From: Pseudomonas ovata
GTDB lineage: Bacteria > Pseudomonadota > Gammaproteobacteria > Pseudomonadales > Pseudomonadaceae
Reading direction: 5' to 3'
NCBI RefSeq assembly: GCF_003131185.1
Contig: NZ_QFFU01000007.1
Location: 1 to 64,000 of the forward strand
Length of the DNA stretch: 64,000 nt
The translations under genes were made by a program, and so were the position numbers. Below, piece after piece: positions 7,651-16,138 of the stretch. The notes beneath the pieces were generated by a model. It searched no databases. It saw only the letters and a list, made by a program, of their open reading frames with translations, and was not told the DNA's origin. How positions within the stretch are numbered: the first letter of the stretch is position 1; each line of letters opens with the position of its first letter.

Positions 7651-8340
7651 ATGACCGACCTGGTCTCGTATCACCTGCAAGACGGCATCGCCACGCTGAC
7701 CCTGAACAACGGCAAGGTCAACGCCCTGTCACCGGCGGTGCTTGACGCCCTCGATGCAGCGCTCGACCAGGCTGTGCAGGACCGTGCCGTGGTGATTCTC
7801 ACCGGGCAGCCGGGCATCCTCTCGGGTGGCTATGACCTCAAGGTCATGACCTCAGGCCCCCAGGCCGCCATCGACCTGGTTGCACAGGGCTCGACCCTGG
7901 CACGGCGCATGCTGGCCCATCCCTTCCCCATCGTGGTCGCCTGCCCAGGGCATGCCATTGCCAAGGGCGCGTTCCTGCTGCTGTCGGCCGATTACCGGAT
8001 CGGCGTCGAAGGGGCTTTCAATATCGGCCTCAACGAAGTCCAGATCGGCATGACCATGCATCATGCCGGCATCGAGCTGGCACGTGACCGGTTGCGCAAG
8101 TCGGCCTTCAACCGGGCGGTCATCAACGCCGAACTGTTCAACCCGCAGCAGGCGCTGCAAGCCGGCTTTCTCGATCAGGTGGTTGACAGCCAGGCGCTGC
8201 ACGAGACAGCCCGCCAGGTCGCTGCCCACCTGCAAAAGCTCAACATGAAGGCCCACGCGCAGACCAAGCTCAAGGTCCGTGACGCCTTGCTGCACACCCT
8301 GGATGCCGCCATCGAAAAAGACCGCCAGCGGCTGATATAA
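7651..8340 (+). CDS. Enoyl-CoA hydratase/isomerase (crotonase) family protein
   Basis: The 229-residue protein has the crotonase fold throughout. The first oxyanion-hole block is LSGGYDLKVM. The second, usually A-x-GGG, reads AIAKGAFLLLSADYRI, with alanine and phenylalanine in place of the second and third glycines. A glutamate aligning with Glu144 of rat hydratase is present in IGLNEVQIGM. Members act on CoA thioesters in fatty-acid or amino-acid breakdown. The short length (usual 255-270) and altered second block make the exact reaction uncertain. A ribosome site (AAGGAA) precedes ATG 7651. It is not in an obvious operon. Confidence 0.85.
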   Translation: MTDLVSYHLQDGIATLTLNNGKVNALSPAVLDALDAALDQAVQDRAVVILTGQPGILSGGYDLKVMTSGPQAAIDLVAQGSTLARRMLAHPFPIVVACPGHAIAKGAFLLLSADYRIGVEGAFNIGLNEVQIGMTMHHAGIELARDRLRKSAFNRAVINAELFNPQQALQAGFLDQVVDSQALHETARQVAAHLQKLNMKAHAQTKLKVRDALLHTLDAAIEKDRQRLI

Positions 8341-8473
8341 GGCCTGCCCTCACAGGGTGAACAGCTCCAGTATTTAGAGGTGCCCACCCGAACTCATGAC
8401 CGGCGCCACAATCTGATCAACGGGCGTACAGACCTCCCTGGCGCCGAGACCCTCTGGAAGAAGCGATATACGT

Positions 8474-9445
8474 ATGGGCCGAGTCGTGGCAGCAGCGGTT
8501 TACAGTGCAGGTCGCAAAGTCAGCAATATCACGCTGGATGAAGGCGCGGACTGGGCGGCCAAACCCGGCCACTTTGTCTGGATCGGCCTGGAACAGCCCG
8601 ACCCGCACGAACTGGCCAGCCTGAAAAGGCAATTCAACCTGCATGAGCTGGCCATCGAGGACGCCCTGGAGGTGCACAGCCGGCCCAAGCTGGAAACCTT
8701 CGGTGACGCCCTGTTCATCGTCACGTATGCGCCGATCCGGGAAGAAGGCCGGCTGCTGTTCGTCGAAACCCATATCTTTGCCGGCAAGGGCTACGTCATC
8801 ACTTCACGCAACGGTCACTCCAAGTCCTACAGCGTGGTCAGGCAGCGCTGTGAGGCGCGGCCGCTGCTGCTCGAGCACGGTGAGGATTTCGTGCTGTACG
8901 CCTTGCTGGATTTCGTGACCGAGAACTACCAGCCGGTGACCGAGGCCATTCATACCGAGCTTGAAGCGCTGGAGCAAAGCGTGCTTGGGGGCGTCATGAG
9001 CGATTCGCACATTCATCGCATCCACAGCCTGCGGCGCGACCTGCTGCGCCTGTGGCGCTACCTGGCGCCAATGGTCGAGGTGGGCGAGGAGTTGCAAAAA
9101 CTCGACTTCCCATTCATCGACAAGAATATGCGCCCCTACTTTCGCGATGTCGAAATCCACGTCAAACGGCAGATGGAAGACATCGCCAACCTGCGCGACA
9201 TCGCCAGCCAGACCATCGAGATCGGTTTGTTGCTGGAGTCATCGCGGCAAAGCCTGGTGCAGCGCAAGTTCGCCGCCTGGGCGGCGATCCTGGCTTTCCC
9301 TACCGCCATCGCCGGTATCTACGGCATGAACTTCGAGAACATGCCGGAGCTGAAGTGGCATTACGGCTACTTCATGGTAATGGGCGTTATCGTTGGCGGC
9401 TGTGCGGCGCTGTTTGCAAGTTTCAAGCGCTCAGGCTGGCTATAG
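8474..9445 (+). CDS. CorA-family divalent metal transporter
   Basis: The 323-residue protein has the CorA layout: a soluble N-terminal domain (about 1-255) with a long helix, then two membrane spans near 265-285 and 297-317. The signature YGMNFENMPEL (GMN motif) lies in the loop between them. CorA proteins form pentameric channels for Mg2+, Co2+ or Ni2+ in the inner membrane; the substrate cannot be told from the sequence. The last 23 bases overlap the end of the converging GATase gene. Confidence 0.92.
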   Translation: MGRVVAAAVYSAGRKVSNITLDEGADWAAKPGHFVWIGLEQPDPHELASLKRQFNLHELAIEDALEVHSRPKLETFGDALFIVTYAPIREEGRLLFVETHIFAGKGYVITSRNGHSKSYSVVRQRCEARPLLLEHGEDFVLYALLDFVTENYQPVTEAIHTELEALEQSVLGGVMSDSHIHRIHSLRRDLLRLWRYLAPMVEVGEELQKLDFPFIDKNMRPYFRDVEIHVKRQMEDIANLRDIASQTIEIGLLLESSRQSLVQRKFAAWAAILAFPTAIAGIYGMNFENMPELKWHYGYFMVMGVIVGGCAALFASFKRSGWL

Positions 9446-10172
9446 AATCAACGGCCAGCTCAGGCTTGTAGGCCACAAAACGCATCATCCATTCGGCCAC
9501 CGTGGTGCCATGGTGGTCATGCTCCAGGCTGGCCAGCGCCGTGCGGTACAACGCTTCGCCCAATGATTCCTGGCGAATGTGCATCAGCGCCCTTGAATAG
9601 TCATGGATGAATTCCGGGTGCCCCTGGAAGCACAGCACCTGGTCATTGATGTGGTAGGCCGCAAACGGGCAGAAGTCACTGGACGCAATGACTGTGGCGT
9701 TTTCCGGCAGGCGCGTAACCTGGTCCTGATGGCTGATCAGCAACGTCAGGTCATCCAGGTTCGGTGTCATCCAGGGCGCCGCGGCCTGCAGACGATAGTG
9801 GTGGATACCCACACCCCAACCGCCATTGGCCCGTTCGGTCTGGCCACCGAGCAACAGGGCCAGCAACTGATGGCCGAAGCAGACGCCCAACAGTTTTTCA
9901 CCACGCTCATAGAGCTTGAGCAGGTAGGCCTTGAGCACCTGAATCCAGGGATCGCTGCCAAACGAGTCGGCCTTGCTACCGGTCACCAGCCACGCGTCGA
10001 AGCGCTCGTCTTCGGCCGGATAATCCCCTTGCATGACGTTGTAGATAACGAACTGCGCTTCGATCGGCTGACTGGCAAACAGCCGCTCGAACATGCGGCC
10101 ATAGCTCTGATACGGCTCGACCAGTTCTGGACGCAGCACATCGGTTTCCAGGATGCAGATACGTAACGACAT
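9423..10172 (-). CDS. Class I glutamine amidotransferase-like protein
   Basis: The 249-residue protein is a free-standing class I GATase. The nucleophile is C98 in LLGVCFGHQLLA, and the dyad residues are H185 and E187 in FQGHPEF. Such proteins include putative GMP-synthase-like amidotransferases and gamma-glutamyl hydrolases (PuuD-like), but no synthetase domain or partner is adjacent, so the substrate is unknown. ATG 10172 is chosen as start because the preceding 77 residues of the open frame look non-coding. The 3' end overlaps the corA-like gene by 23 bases, tail to tail. Confidence 0.88.
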   Translation of the reverse strand: MSLRICILETDVLRPELVEPYQSYGRMFERLFASQPIEAQFVIYNVMQGDYPAEDERFDAWLVTGSKADSFGSDPWIQVLKAYLLKLYERGEKLLGVCFGHQLLALLLGGQTERANGGWGVGIHHYRLQAAAPWMTPNLDDLTLLISHQDQVTRLPENATVIASSDFCPFAAYHINDQVLCFQGHPEFIHDYSRALMHIRQESLGEALYRTALASLEHDHHGTTVAEWMMRFVAYKPELAVDSIASLSA

Positions 10173-10693
10173 GAAAAAGACCTGAAACGGTAAGGGAGGG
10201 TAAATGACGCGCCAAGCCTGCCCTGATAACCCTCGCAAATCAAGGTGCAGGGCATCGGCCCCGGCTGCGCTCACAGACAAAGCACTGTCGCAGGCAAGCC
10301 TGTTTGCCTCTGGCTTTTGCGCCACCCTGTAAACCCTGTGTAGCAAGTCACATTCTGACAATGCTGACTGACGAACGGTCAGACAGGTGTACGTTGCAGT
10401 CAAGGCGTCTAGTCAAGGGGTCAGCAAGGCAAAAAGTACGCGCTGATAATTTTTTGAGATTAGCCAGCAGCTTTAGATACCAAAGGGTTCTAAGCCTTAT
10501 GAAACAAGGCCTCTAAGGTTAAATCTGTATCTGGGCAGGGGCGCAATAAATGATTTTCATAGCGCTGCCACAACCGGCCCGATCACCAGCCGTGCCACCT
10601 GCTGATGGCTTCACCCTTTGCCAGCCCGCCGATTCCAGACAGGAAGCCGGTTGGCTGATGTCGCTCGGGAATAACAACAAAAGGCAGTCAGCC
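10173..10693. other. Intergenic region, 521 bases
   Basis: It carries the promoter side of the GATase gene (minus) and of the small membrane protein (plus). Short open frames here lack ribosome sites and coding character. An imperfect inverted repeat (AAGCCTT-ATGAAAC-AAGGCCT) lies at about 10493-10514. I see no RNA gene or repeat that I can name. Confidence 0.5.
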
Positions 10694-10789
10694 ATGCTCA
10701 ATGATTCGAAATTTCGTCAGGCGGGGATTATCCTGTTTGCAACCATACTGGTGTTGATCGTACCGAACCTGAGTCGTCTGTTCGGTTGA
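10694..10789 (+). CDS. Small single-span membrane protein, 31 residues
   Basis: The predicted product is MLNDSKFRQAG, then a hydrophobic span of about 16 residues (IILFATILVLIVPNLS) and a short RLFG end. AAAGGCAG lies upstream of the ATG. The frame could start earlier (10658), but the upstream part is not protein-like. Its stop is 60 bases before the rhodanese-like start. The size and single span resemble other small Pseudomonas membrane proteins; no function is known. Confidence 0.45.
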   Translation: MLNDSKFRQAGIILFATILVLIVPNLSRLFG

Positions 10790-10849
10790 GGCATGCAACG
10801 CGCCATGGCGCGCCACCGGTTCTTTGCAGGTGATCAAGGAGATCGGTGC

Positions 10850-11221
10850 ATGCGTCAATGGATAGCGCTTGCCTTGCTGGGCTGCAGCGTGGTGGCACAG
10901 GCCGGCGTGGTCGACCAGGCCGGGGCCGTGATCGCGCTCAAGGAAGGCAAACTTGCCGTGGATGTACGCAGTCAGATCGAGTACGACGCCGGCACCGTAT
11001 TGAATGCGGTGCGCGTCGATGATCGGCGCCTGGTCAACCAGATGAAACTGGTGCTCAACGATCGCAATTCGGCTTTCGTGGTTTTTTCCAGCAGCGATGA
11101 AAAAGCCAGTCGCGCCCAGGACAAGTTGCGCAATGCCGGTTATTTCAGCGTGATCAACGGCGGTAACTACGAAGAGCTGCACAACGCCCTCTACGACACT
11201 ACCGACGATCCTGCCGAATGA
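10850..11221 (+). CDS. Periplasmic rhodanese-fold protein without catalytic cysteine
   Basis: The 123-residue protein starts at ATG 10850, behind AAGGAG. A signal peptide (1-17, cut near AQA-G) sends it to the periplasm. The fold is that of a single rhodanese domain: VDVRSQIEYDAGTVLNAV is the CH2A-type block and AGYFSVINGGNYEEL the final one. At the active loop, where sulfurtransferases have YC-x2-G-x-RS, it reads FSSSDEKAS, so S80 takes the place of the cysteine. It therefore cannot carry a persulfide in the usual way and may be a binding or sensing protein. PspE is the nearest familiar periplasmic type. Confidence 0.8.
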   Translation: MRQWIALALLGCSVVAQAGVVDQAGAVIALKEGKLAVDVRSQIEYDAGTVLNAVRVDDRRLVNQMKLVLNDRNSAFVVFSSSDEKASRAQDKLRNAGYFSVINGGNYEELHNALYDTTDDPAE

Positions 11222-11282
11222 CCTGCACCGCACGCGAACAAGGCTGACAGGCCAGGGATCATGCCCCCGGCCTGCCCGGCGT

Positions 11283-12146
11283 TTACTGATGCTGCTTCTG
11301 TGACTGTTTCTGCGCTGGAATCTGAACCTGGGTTTGCGACTGAGTCTGCTTTTGCACAGGGGCAGGCTCTGCCGGTTCGACCACGACCCGCGCATGCATC
11401 TGCTCGAAGCCGCCACCACGGCGCATACCGCGTACCGGACAAGCATCCAGGTAGTCCAGGCCGACGGCCACTTTCAGGTGGCGCTCCGGCATCGCCAATT
11501 GATTGGTCACATCGAAGCTGTACCAGGCATCATCGATCCAGGCTTCGGCCCAGGCATGGCTGGACAGATGGTCGCTGTCTTCACTGCACAGGTAACCCGA
11601 CACATAACGCGCCGGCACCCCCAGGCTGCGCGCGCATGCCAGGAATGCGTGGGTATGGTCCTGACACACGCCACTGCGGCCGGCAAAGGCCTTGGCAGCG
11701 GTGGTGTCGACCTCGGTGGCCCCCGGCGTGTAGATCATGTGCTGGTTCAGGGCGTGCATCAGGTCGATCAACCCGTCCCGGTTCGTGCGCTGCTGGCTCT
11801 GGCTGGCGGCAAACTCACGCAACGCGGCGTCCGCCTCGGTCAGGTGCGTGGTGCGCAGAAACGGCAACGGCGACTGGCTTTCGTGCTCGCACTCGCGGTC
11901 GGGGTCGATTTCGACCTGGCCGCGCGCACTGATCTTGATGGCTTCATGCGGCTCGTCCAGGGTCAGCACATGCAGGATGTTGCCATACGGGTCGATCTGG
12001 GCGCGCACCGGGCGCGGCAGGCTCAACTGCCAGCTGAGGATCGTCTGGCGCTCGCTGTCGTGAGGTGTCAGGCGCAAATACTGGATGCTGGCGCGGACCT
12101 GGGCTTCGTAGCAGTAGCTGGTCTCGTGGCTAATGGAAAGTCTCAT
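11283..12146 (-). CDS. Transglutaminase-like cysteine peptidase family protein
   Basis: The 287-residue protein has an N-terminal bacterial transglutaminase-like beta domain (about 1-75) and a papain-like core with the triad C161 (RSGVCQDHTH), H197 (SSHAWAEAW) and D212 (SFDVTN). There is no signal peptide. The last 20 or so residues are a Gln/Lys/Thr-rich tail of low complexity (QKQTQSQTQVQ). ATG 12146 overlaps the stop of the upstream alpha-E gene by four bases (ATGA), so the two are translationally coupled. With the alpha-E and ATP-grasp genes it forms a conserved three-gene set proposed to make or cut a peptide-like product. Confidence 0.9.
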   Translation of the reverse strand: MRLSISHETSYCYEAQVRASIQYLRLTPHDSERQTILSWQLSLPRPVRAQIDPYGNILHVLTLDEPHEAIKISARGQVEIDPDRECEHESQSPLPFLRTTHLTEADAALREFAASQSQQRTNRDGLIDLMHALNQHMIYTPGATEVDTTAAKAFAGRSGVCQDHTHAFLACARSLGVPARYVSGYLCSEDSDHLSSHAWAEAWIDDAWYSFDVTNQLAMPERHLKVAVGLDYLDACPVRGMRRGGGFEQMHARVVVEPAEPAPVQKQTQSQTQVQIPAQKQSQKQHQ

Positions 12147-13102
12147 GCAGCCTCCAGATAAGATGTGTGAATGGCATCGCCCAGTCGGGCCACCAGTGGC
12201 AGGAAGCCGTTCAACCATTCATGCAGCCCGGCATCGAGCACCTCGTCGATGCCGGTAAAACGCAAGCGCGCATGCAGCTCTGCCGCCAGGCGCTGGGCCG
12301 GACGGCCGTTGTCGCCGGGCAGGCTGGTGAGGATCTCGTCGATCTCCTCCAGGCAAGCCAGCAACGAGCGTGGCGTATCGGCACGCAACAACAGCAGTTC
12401 GGACACATGCCGCGCATCCGGCGCGTCGCGGTACAGTTCGGTGTAGGCCTCGAAACAGGAAAGCGCACGCAGCAAGGCGCTCCACTGGTAATAGCCGGCG
12501 GCGGAGTTGTCGGCGGCGGCATTGGCATCCGAACCACGCAGCTCAAGCATGTCGTAGCGGGCATCAAGCATGCGCAGGGTGTTGTCGCTGCGCTCGATGA
12601 AGGTGCCCAGCCGAATGAAGCGGAAGGCATCGTTGCGCATGATGGTGCCGTAGGTGGCGCCGCGGAACAGGTGCGAGCGCTCCTTGACCCATTCACAGAA
12701 GCGACTCAACCCATAGCGGGTCAGCCCTTGCTGGGCAATGCCGCGAATCTCCAGCCAGGTGGAATTGATGTTCTCCCAGATGTCGGCGGTGATGCGCCCG
12801 CGCACCGCGTGGGCGCAACTGCGCGCCGCGCCCAGGCAGCTGTAGATGCTGGCCGGATTGCTGGCGTCCAGCGCAAAGAAATGCAGCATGCGCTCGGCAT
12901 GCAAGGCGCCATGGCGCTCGACATAGGCGTCCAGGGTGCCGGTGATCAACAACGGCATGGCGATTTCATCCAGCCCGTCGCCGCGTCCATCCTGGGGCAT
13001 CAACGACAGGGAATAACTCACGTCAAGCATCCGCGCGAGGTTCTCGACCCGCTCCAGGTAACGCGACATCCAGAACAGGTCTGAGGCAGTTCTACTAAGC
13101 AT
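12143..13102 (-). CDS. Alpha-E domain protein (DUF403)
   Basis: The 319-residue, almost all-helical protein starts MLSRTASDLFWMSRYLER, the hallmark of the alpha-E family. Other conserved blocks are ENLARMLDV and IRLGTFIERSDNTLRMLDARY. Its activity is not known. The family occurs beside circularly permuted ATP-grasp and transglutaminase-like genes, as here, which suggests it works with a peptide ligase. The gene lies 12 bases after the ATP-grasp stop and overlaps the transglutaminase start by four bases. Confidence 0.92.
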   Translation of the reverse strand: MLSRTASDLFWMSRYLERVENLARMLDVSYSLSLMPQDGRGDGLDEIAMPLLITGTLDAYVERHGALHAERMLHFFALDASNPASIYSCLGAARSCAHAVRGRITADIWENINSTWLEIRGIAQQGLTRYGLSRFCEWVKERSHLFRGATYGTIMRNDAFRFIRLGTFIERSDNTLRMLDARYDMLELRGSDANAAADNSAAGYYQWSALLRALSCFEAYTELYRDAPDARHVSELLLLRADTPRSLLACLEEIDEILTSLPGDNGRPAQRLAAELHARLRFTGIDEVLDAGLHEWLNGFLPLVARLGDAIHTSYLEAA

Positions 13103-13114
13103 AGGCAGGCATCC

Positions 13115-14524
13115 TTAATCCTCGACCACCCAGGTGTCCTTGGTACCGCCACCCTGGGACGAGTTCACCACCAGCGAGCCTTCACGCAAGGCCACCCGGG
13201 TGAGCCCGCCGGGTACCACGCGGGTTTCGCGGCCGGACAGGACAAATGGACGGAGGTCGATGTGTCGCGGGGCGATGCCGTTCTCGACGAAGGTCGGACA
13301 GGTCGACAGGGACAACGTAGGTTGGGCAATGTAAGCGTGCGGCTTGGCAATCAGGCGCGCGCGGAAGGCTTCGATTTCGGCAGCCGTGGAAGCCGGACCG
13401 ACCAGCATGCCGTAGCCGCCGGAGCCCTGGGTTTCCTTGACCACCAGGTCCTTGAGATTGGCCAGCACATGAGACAGCTCGGCCGGCTTGCGGCATTGCC
13501 AGGTCGGCACGTTCTTCAGGATCGGCTCTTCATCCAGGTAGAAGCGGATCATGTCGGTCACGAACGGATAGACCGATTTGTCGTCTGCCACACCGGTGCC
13601 GATGGCGTTGGCCAGCACCACATTGCCGCTGCGGTAGGCCGATAGCAGGCCCGGCACCCCGAGCATCGAATCGGGCTTGAATGCCAGTGGGTCGAGGAAG
13701 GCATCGTCCAGGCGCCGGTAGATCACATCCACCGGCTTCGGGCCGGAGGTGGTGCGCATGAACACCCGGTCGTCGCGCACGAACAGGTCAGCGCCTTCAA
13801 CCAGCTCGACGCCCATTTCCCGCGCCAGAAAGGCATGCTCGAAAAACGCACTGTTGAAGCGTCCCGGCGTCAGCACCACGACACTGGGATTATCCAGCGG
13901 GCTCGAACTTTTCAGGGTGTCGAGCAGCAGGTTCGGGTAGTGGTCGATCGGCGCAATGCGCTGCGCGGCAAACAGCTCAGGGAACAGCCGCATCATCATC
14001 TTGCGGTCTTCGAGCATGTAGCTCACACCGCTGGGCGTGCGCAGGTTGTCTTCGAGCACGTAATAGGTGCCGTCGGCATCACGGACCAGGTCAACCCCGG
14101 AGATGTGCGAGTACAGGTCCCGGTGCAGATCCAGGCCCTGCATGGCCAACTGATACTGATCATTGGCCAGCACCTGCTCGGCCGGAACGATACCAGCCTT
14201 GATGATGCGCTGGTCGTGGTACAGGTCAGCGAGAAACATGTTCAGCGCCTTGACGCGCTGAATGCAGCCGCGCTCGACAATCCGCCATTCACTGGCCGGA
14301 ATGCTGCGCGGAATCGTATCGAAGGGAATCAACCTTTCGGTGCCCTGCTCGTCCCCATAGAGCGTGAAAGTAATACCGGCGCGATGAAACAACAAATCGG
14401 CCTCACGGCGCCGTTGAGCCAGCAGCTCTGGCGGCGCGTCCCCCAGCCAACGGGCAAATTCCCGGTAATGCGGGCGAACCAGGCCGCCAGCATCGTACAT
14501 CTCATCATAAAAGGTGCGGATCAT
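13115..14524 (-). CDS. Circularly permuted ATP-grasp type 2 protein
   Basis: The 469-residue protein starts at ATG 14524, six bases after AAGGAG; the 25 extra residues of the open frame are not protein-like. The family blocks are present: MYDAGGLVRPHYREFARWL at the start, FYLDEEPILKNVPTWQC, VVKETQGSGGYGMLVGP (ATP-binding loop) and HIDLRPFVLSG near the end, closing with GGGTKDTWVVED. ATP-grasp ligases couple ATP use to formation of amide bonds by way of acyl-phosphates. It is first in an operon with alpha-E and transglutaminase-like genes. Substrates are unknown. Confidence 0.93.
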   Translation of the reverse strand: MIRTFYDEMYDAGGLVRPHYREFARWLGDAPPELLAQRRREADLLFHRAGITFTLYGDEQGTERLIPFDTIPRSIPASEWRIVERGCIQRVKALNMFLADLYHDQRIIKAGIVPAEQVLANDQYQLAMQGLDLHRDLYSHISGVDLVRDADGTYYVLEDNLRTPSGVSYMLEDRKMMMRLFPELFAAQRIAPIDHYPNLLLDTLKSSSPLDNPSVVVLTPGRFNSAFFEHAFLAREMGVELVEGADLFVRDDRVFMRTTSGPKPVDVIYRRLDDAFLDPLAFKPDSMLGVPGLLSAYRSGNVVLANAIGTGVADDKSVYPFVTDMIRFYLDEEPILKNVPTWQCRKPAELSHVLANLKDLVVKETQGSGGYGMLVGPASTAAEIEAFRARLIAKPHAYIAQPTLSLSTCPTFVENGIAPRHIDLRPFVLSGRETRVVPGGLTRVALREGSLVVNSSQGGGTKDTWVVED

Positions 14525-14972
14525 GCCGTACTCCTTGTCACCCAGGGCACACAGGCCTTCGCAAGCCTCGTGCCACCGGCATAAACCCTTTGTTATCAAT
14601 TATTTACGAATGAGCAAGACATTTAACGCACCATCCCTGTGCACAAACCGGCCTGAAGATTCACGGACGCCTCATTCGCAGGCATTGCGCACGTAGAATC
14701 TATGACCCGCATAGAGAGAGTTGATTATCGGGGTGGCCATTAGTTCGCCATAATTGCCCTACGCAACTACAGAAGGCATCGGCCCTCCCCGACCGATTCT
14801 GTGTTGCACCCGATTGTTGACCGGATTCCCTTTTGAGCCACTGCTTGCAGTGGTTTTTTTTTGTCGCCTGGTTTTACCACTGCACCGTCAAGGTGCTTTG
14901 CCCTTGCCCGGGCATTGTGCCGGCCCCTGAGCGCTGGCAGGCCGGCCGCCGTATTGCAATAGACCTCCTTGT
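14525..14972. other. Intergenic region holding a free-standing terminator
   Basis: This 448-base gap lies between the start of the ATP-grasp gene (minus) and the end of the RraB-like gene (minus). Nothing in it is convincingly coding. A strong plus-strand terminator at 14838-14862 has no plus-strand gene before it, so the stretch of about 14650-14837 may encode a small RNA. No promoter could be fixed with certainty. Confidence 0.45.
14838..14862 (+). terminator. Strong terminator with no protein gene upstream
   Basis: CCACTG-CTTG-CAGTGG forms a perfect 6-bp stem with a four-base loop and is followed directly by nine T's. The nearest plus-strand protein gene lies far upstream, so the terminator probably ends a non-coding transcript. 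Confidence 0.8.
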
Positions 14973-15311
14973 TCAGTTCAGACGCCTGAGTTCGTGCTTG
15001 ACACCCCAGCCCTCGACTTCGCCATCCAGCGGCAGGACCACGGTCTGCAGGTCTTGCTCGAAATCACCAATGCCGTCGTAGGTTGCGTACATGACCTTGC
15101 TGACCTGCAAGTGCCAGGCACCGTCTTCACGTTCATTGATCTGGGTATTGAGCGATTCGCCGCGAAACTGCTGCGCAGCCTGGCGAGCCCGTTTTTCATC
15201 GGGGAACACAGCGTAGAACTCGATGGGATGGATGCGGGCGAAATCAAAACCGCCCTCTTTCATACAGCGCAGCACGTGGGTGCTGAGATCTTCCGAATGG
15301 GCTGTGCTCAT
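14973..15311 (-). CDS. RraB-family regulator of RNase E
   Basis: The 112-residue acidic protein has the RraB domain through most of its length: EFYAVFPDEKRARQAAQQF, then WHLQVSKVMYATYDGIGDFE and a C-terminal block ending GEVEGWGVKHE. In enterobacteria RraB binds RNase E and reduces its action on a subset of mRNAs; this role is from the family only. The start at 15311 has GGACG before it. The gene stands alone. Confidence 0.8.
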   Translation of the reverse strand: MSTAHSEDLSTHVLRCMKEGGFDFARIHPIEFYAVFPDEKRARQAAQQFRGESLNTQINEREDGAWHLQVSKVMYATYDGIGDFEQDLQTVVLPLDGEVEGWGVKHELRRLN

Positions 15312-15445
15312 GAAACGTCCTCCTATGCAACGATAGATAGAGTTTCAACGCTGGCGGTACGCCTTGGCGGGGCCTTGCGCACCGCTGGCAATCAAGCATG
15401 AAGCGTGGCGATTCCGGGCTGCACCAGACCGGACATCGACAGAAA

Positions 15446-15466
15446 GGGGCCTTGTAACCGGCCCCG
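15446..15466 (-). terminator. Hairpin after the 79-residue gene (minus strand)
   Basis: Read on the minus strand, GGGGCC-GGTTACAA-GGCCCC is followed by TTTCT. It lies 54 bases after the stop of the small gene ending at 15520. Confidence 0.5.
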
Positions 15467-15519
15467 CTTGCAGAGTAGTCCTATCGTGAGTCACCTGCCA
15501 AGAGGCATGTTTGATCAGA

Positions 15520-15759
15520 TCACTCAGAGACTTCCTTGATGGAAATGATCTGGACGCTGTTATGGTCCTTGAGGGTCTTGAGCGTAGGTTCAGCCGTGCG
15601 CCCATCCAGGTCGTTGAGGTCGAGCTCATCAGTCACCGGAAACAGTCTATGGCGCAGCAATTGGGCAGCCTGCTCAGGTGTCGGGAGCTGCTGCGAATCG
15701 ACATTCAAGCATTGCGCTACACCATCTTTATCGAAATACGAAACGGCCCATTGTTTCAT
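15520..15759 (-). CDS. Conserved hypothetical protein, 79 residues
   Basis: A small soluble protein with a strand-helix pattern (MKQWAVSYFDKDGVAQCLNV, then TPEQAAQLLRHRLFP). ATG 15759 is selected because GGAGG lies seven bases before it; an in-frame ATG four codons earlier would overlap that site. I recognise no family. It stands alone between RraB and the sulfatase gene. Confidence 0.7.
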   Translation of the reverse strand: MKQWAVSYFDKDGVAQCLNVDSQQLPTPEQAAQLLRHRLFPVTDELDLNDLDGRTAEPTLKTLKDHNSVQIISIKEVSE

Positions 15760-16094
15760 CAATGCCTCCACAATCAGCCAGACGTTGGCTTACCAGATCT
15801 TGACCAAAAAGCACGCGGGTTCGTTCAAATCCAGAACCAAGGTTTTATACCGGAAAGGTCTTGAAGTCGTGACCGGTCATTCTTGCACCGGCAAAAGGCA
15901 GGAATCTGCGCCTGACGACCATCAGTCCGGGCCGGGCCACTTTGTCCTGGCAAAGCAAGCCCGCCTGAAGAGGGTCGGAACCTCTCTCCCGGAAACACCA
16001 CCATCAGCCAGCACAACCCCGCCTGATGAAGAGCAGTACAGACCTCGAGTGACTGACCGGAAGGAACGGATCATTCTTTTCTGAACGCCAATGA
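15760..16094. other. Intergenic region, 335 bases
   Basis: The leader side of the 79-residue gene and plain spacer towards the terminator at 16095. Open frames here are short and lack ribosome sites. I see no further element. Confidence 0.45.
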
Positions 16095-16116
16095 AAAAGG
16101 CCCCGAGGGGCCTTTT
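16095..16116 (-). terminator. Bidirectional terminator after the sulfatase gene
   Basis: AAAAGGCCCC-GA-GGGGCCTTTT is a perfect 10-bp stem with A and T tracts on both sides, placed 23 bases after the stop of the LTA-synthase-like gene. Confidence 0.85.
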
Positions 16117-16138
16117 CCAACGCAAGGTCAAACGCCGG

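Noticed and set aside
8371..8386. TATTTAGAGGTGCCCA, similar to one end of the MITE at 53099
   Set aside because: Only one end is present and no element body lies next to it; a chance match or an old remnant cannot be told apart.
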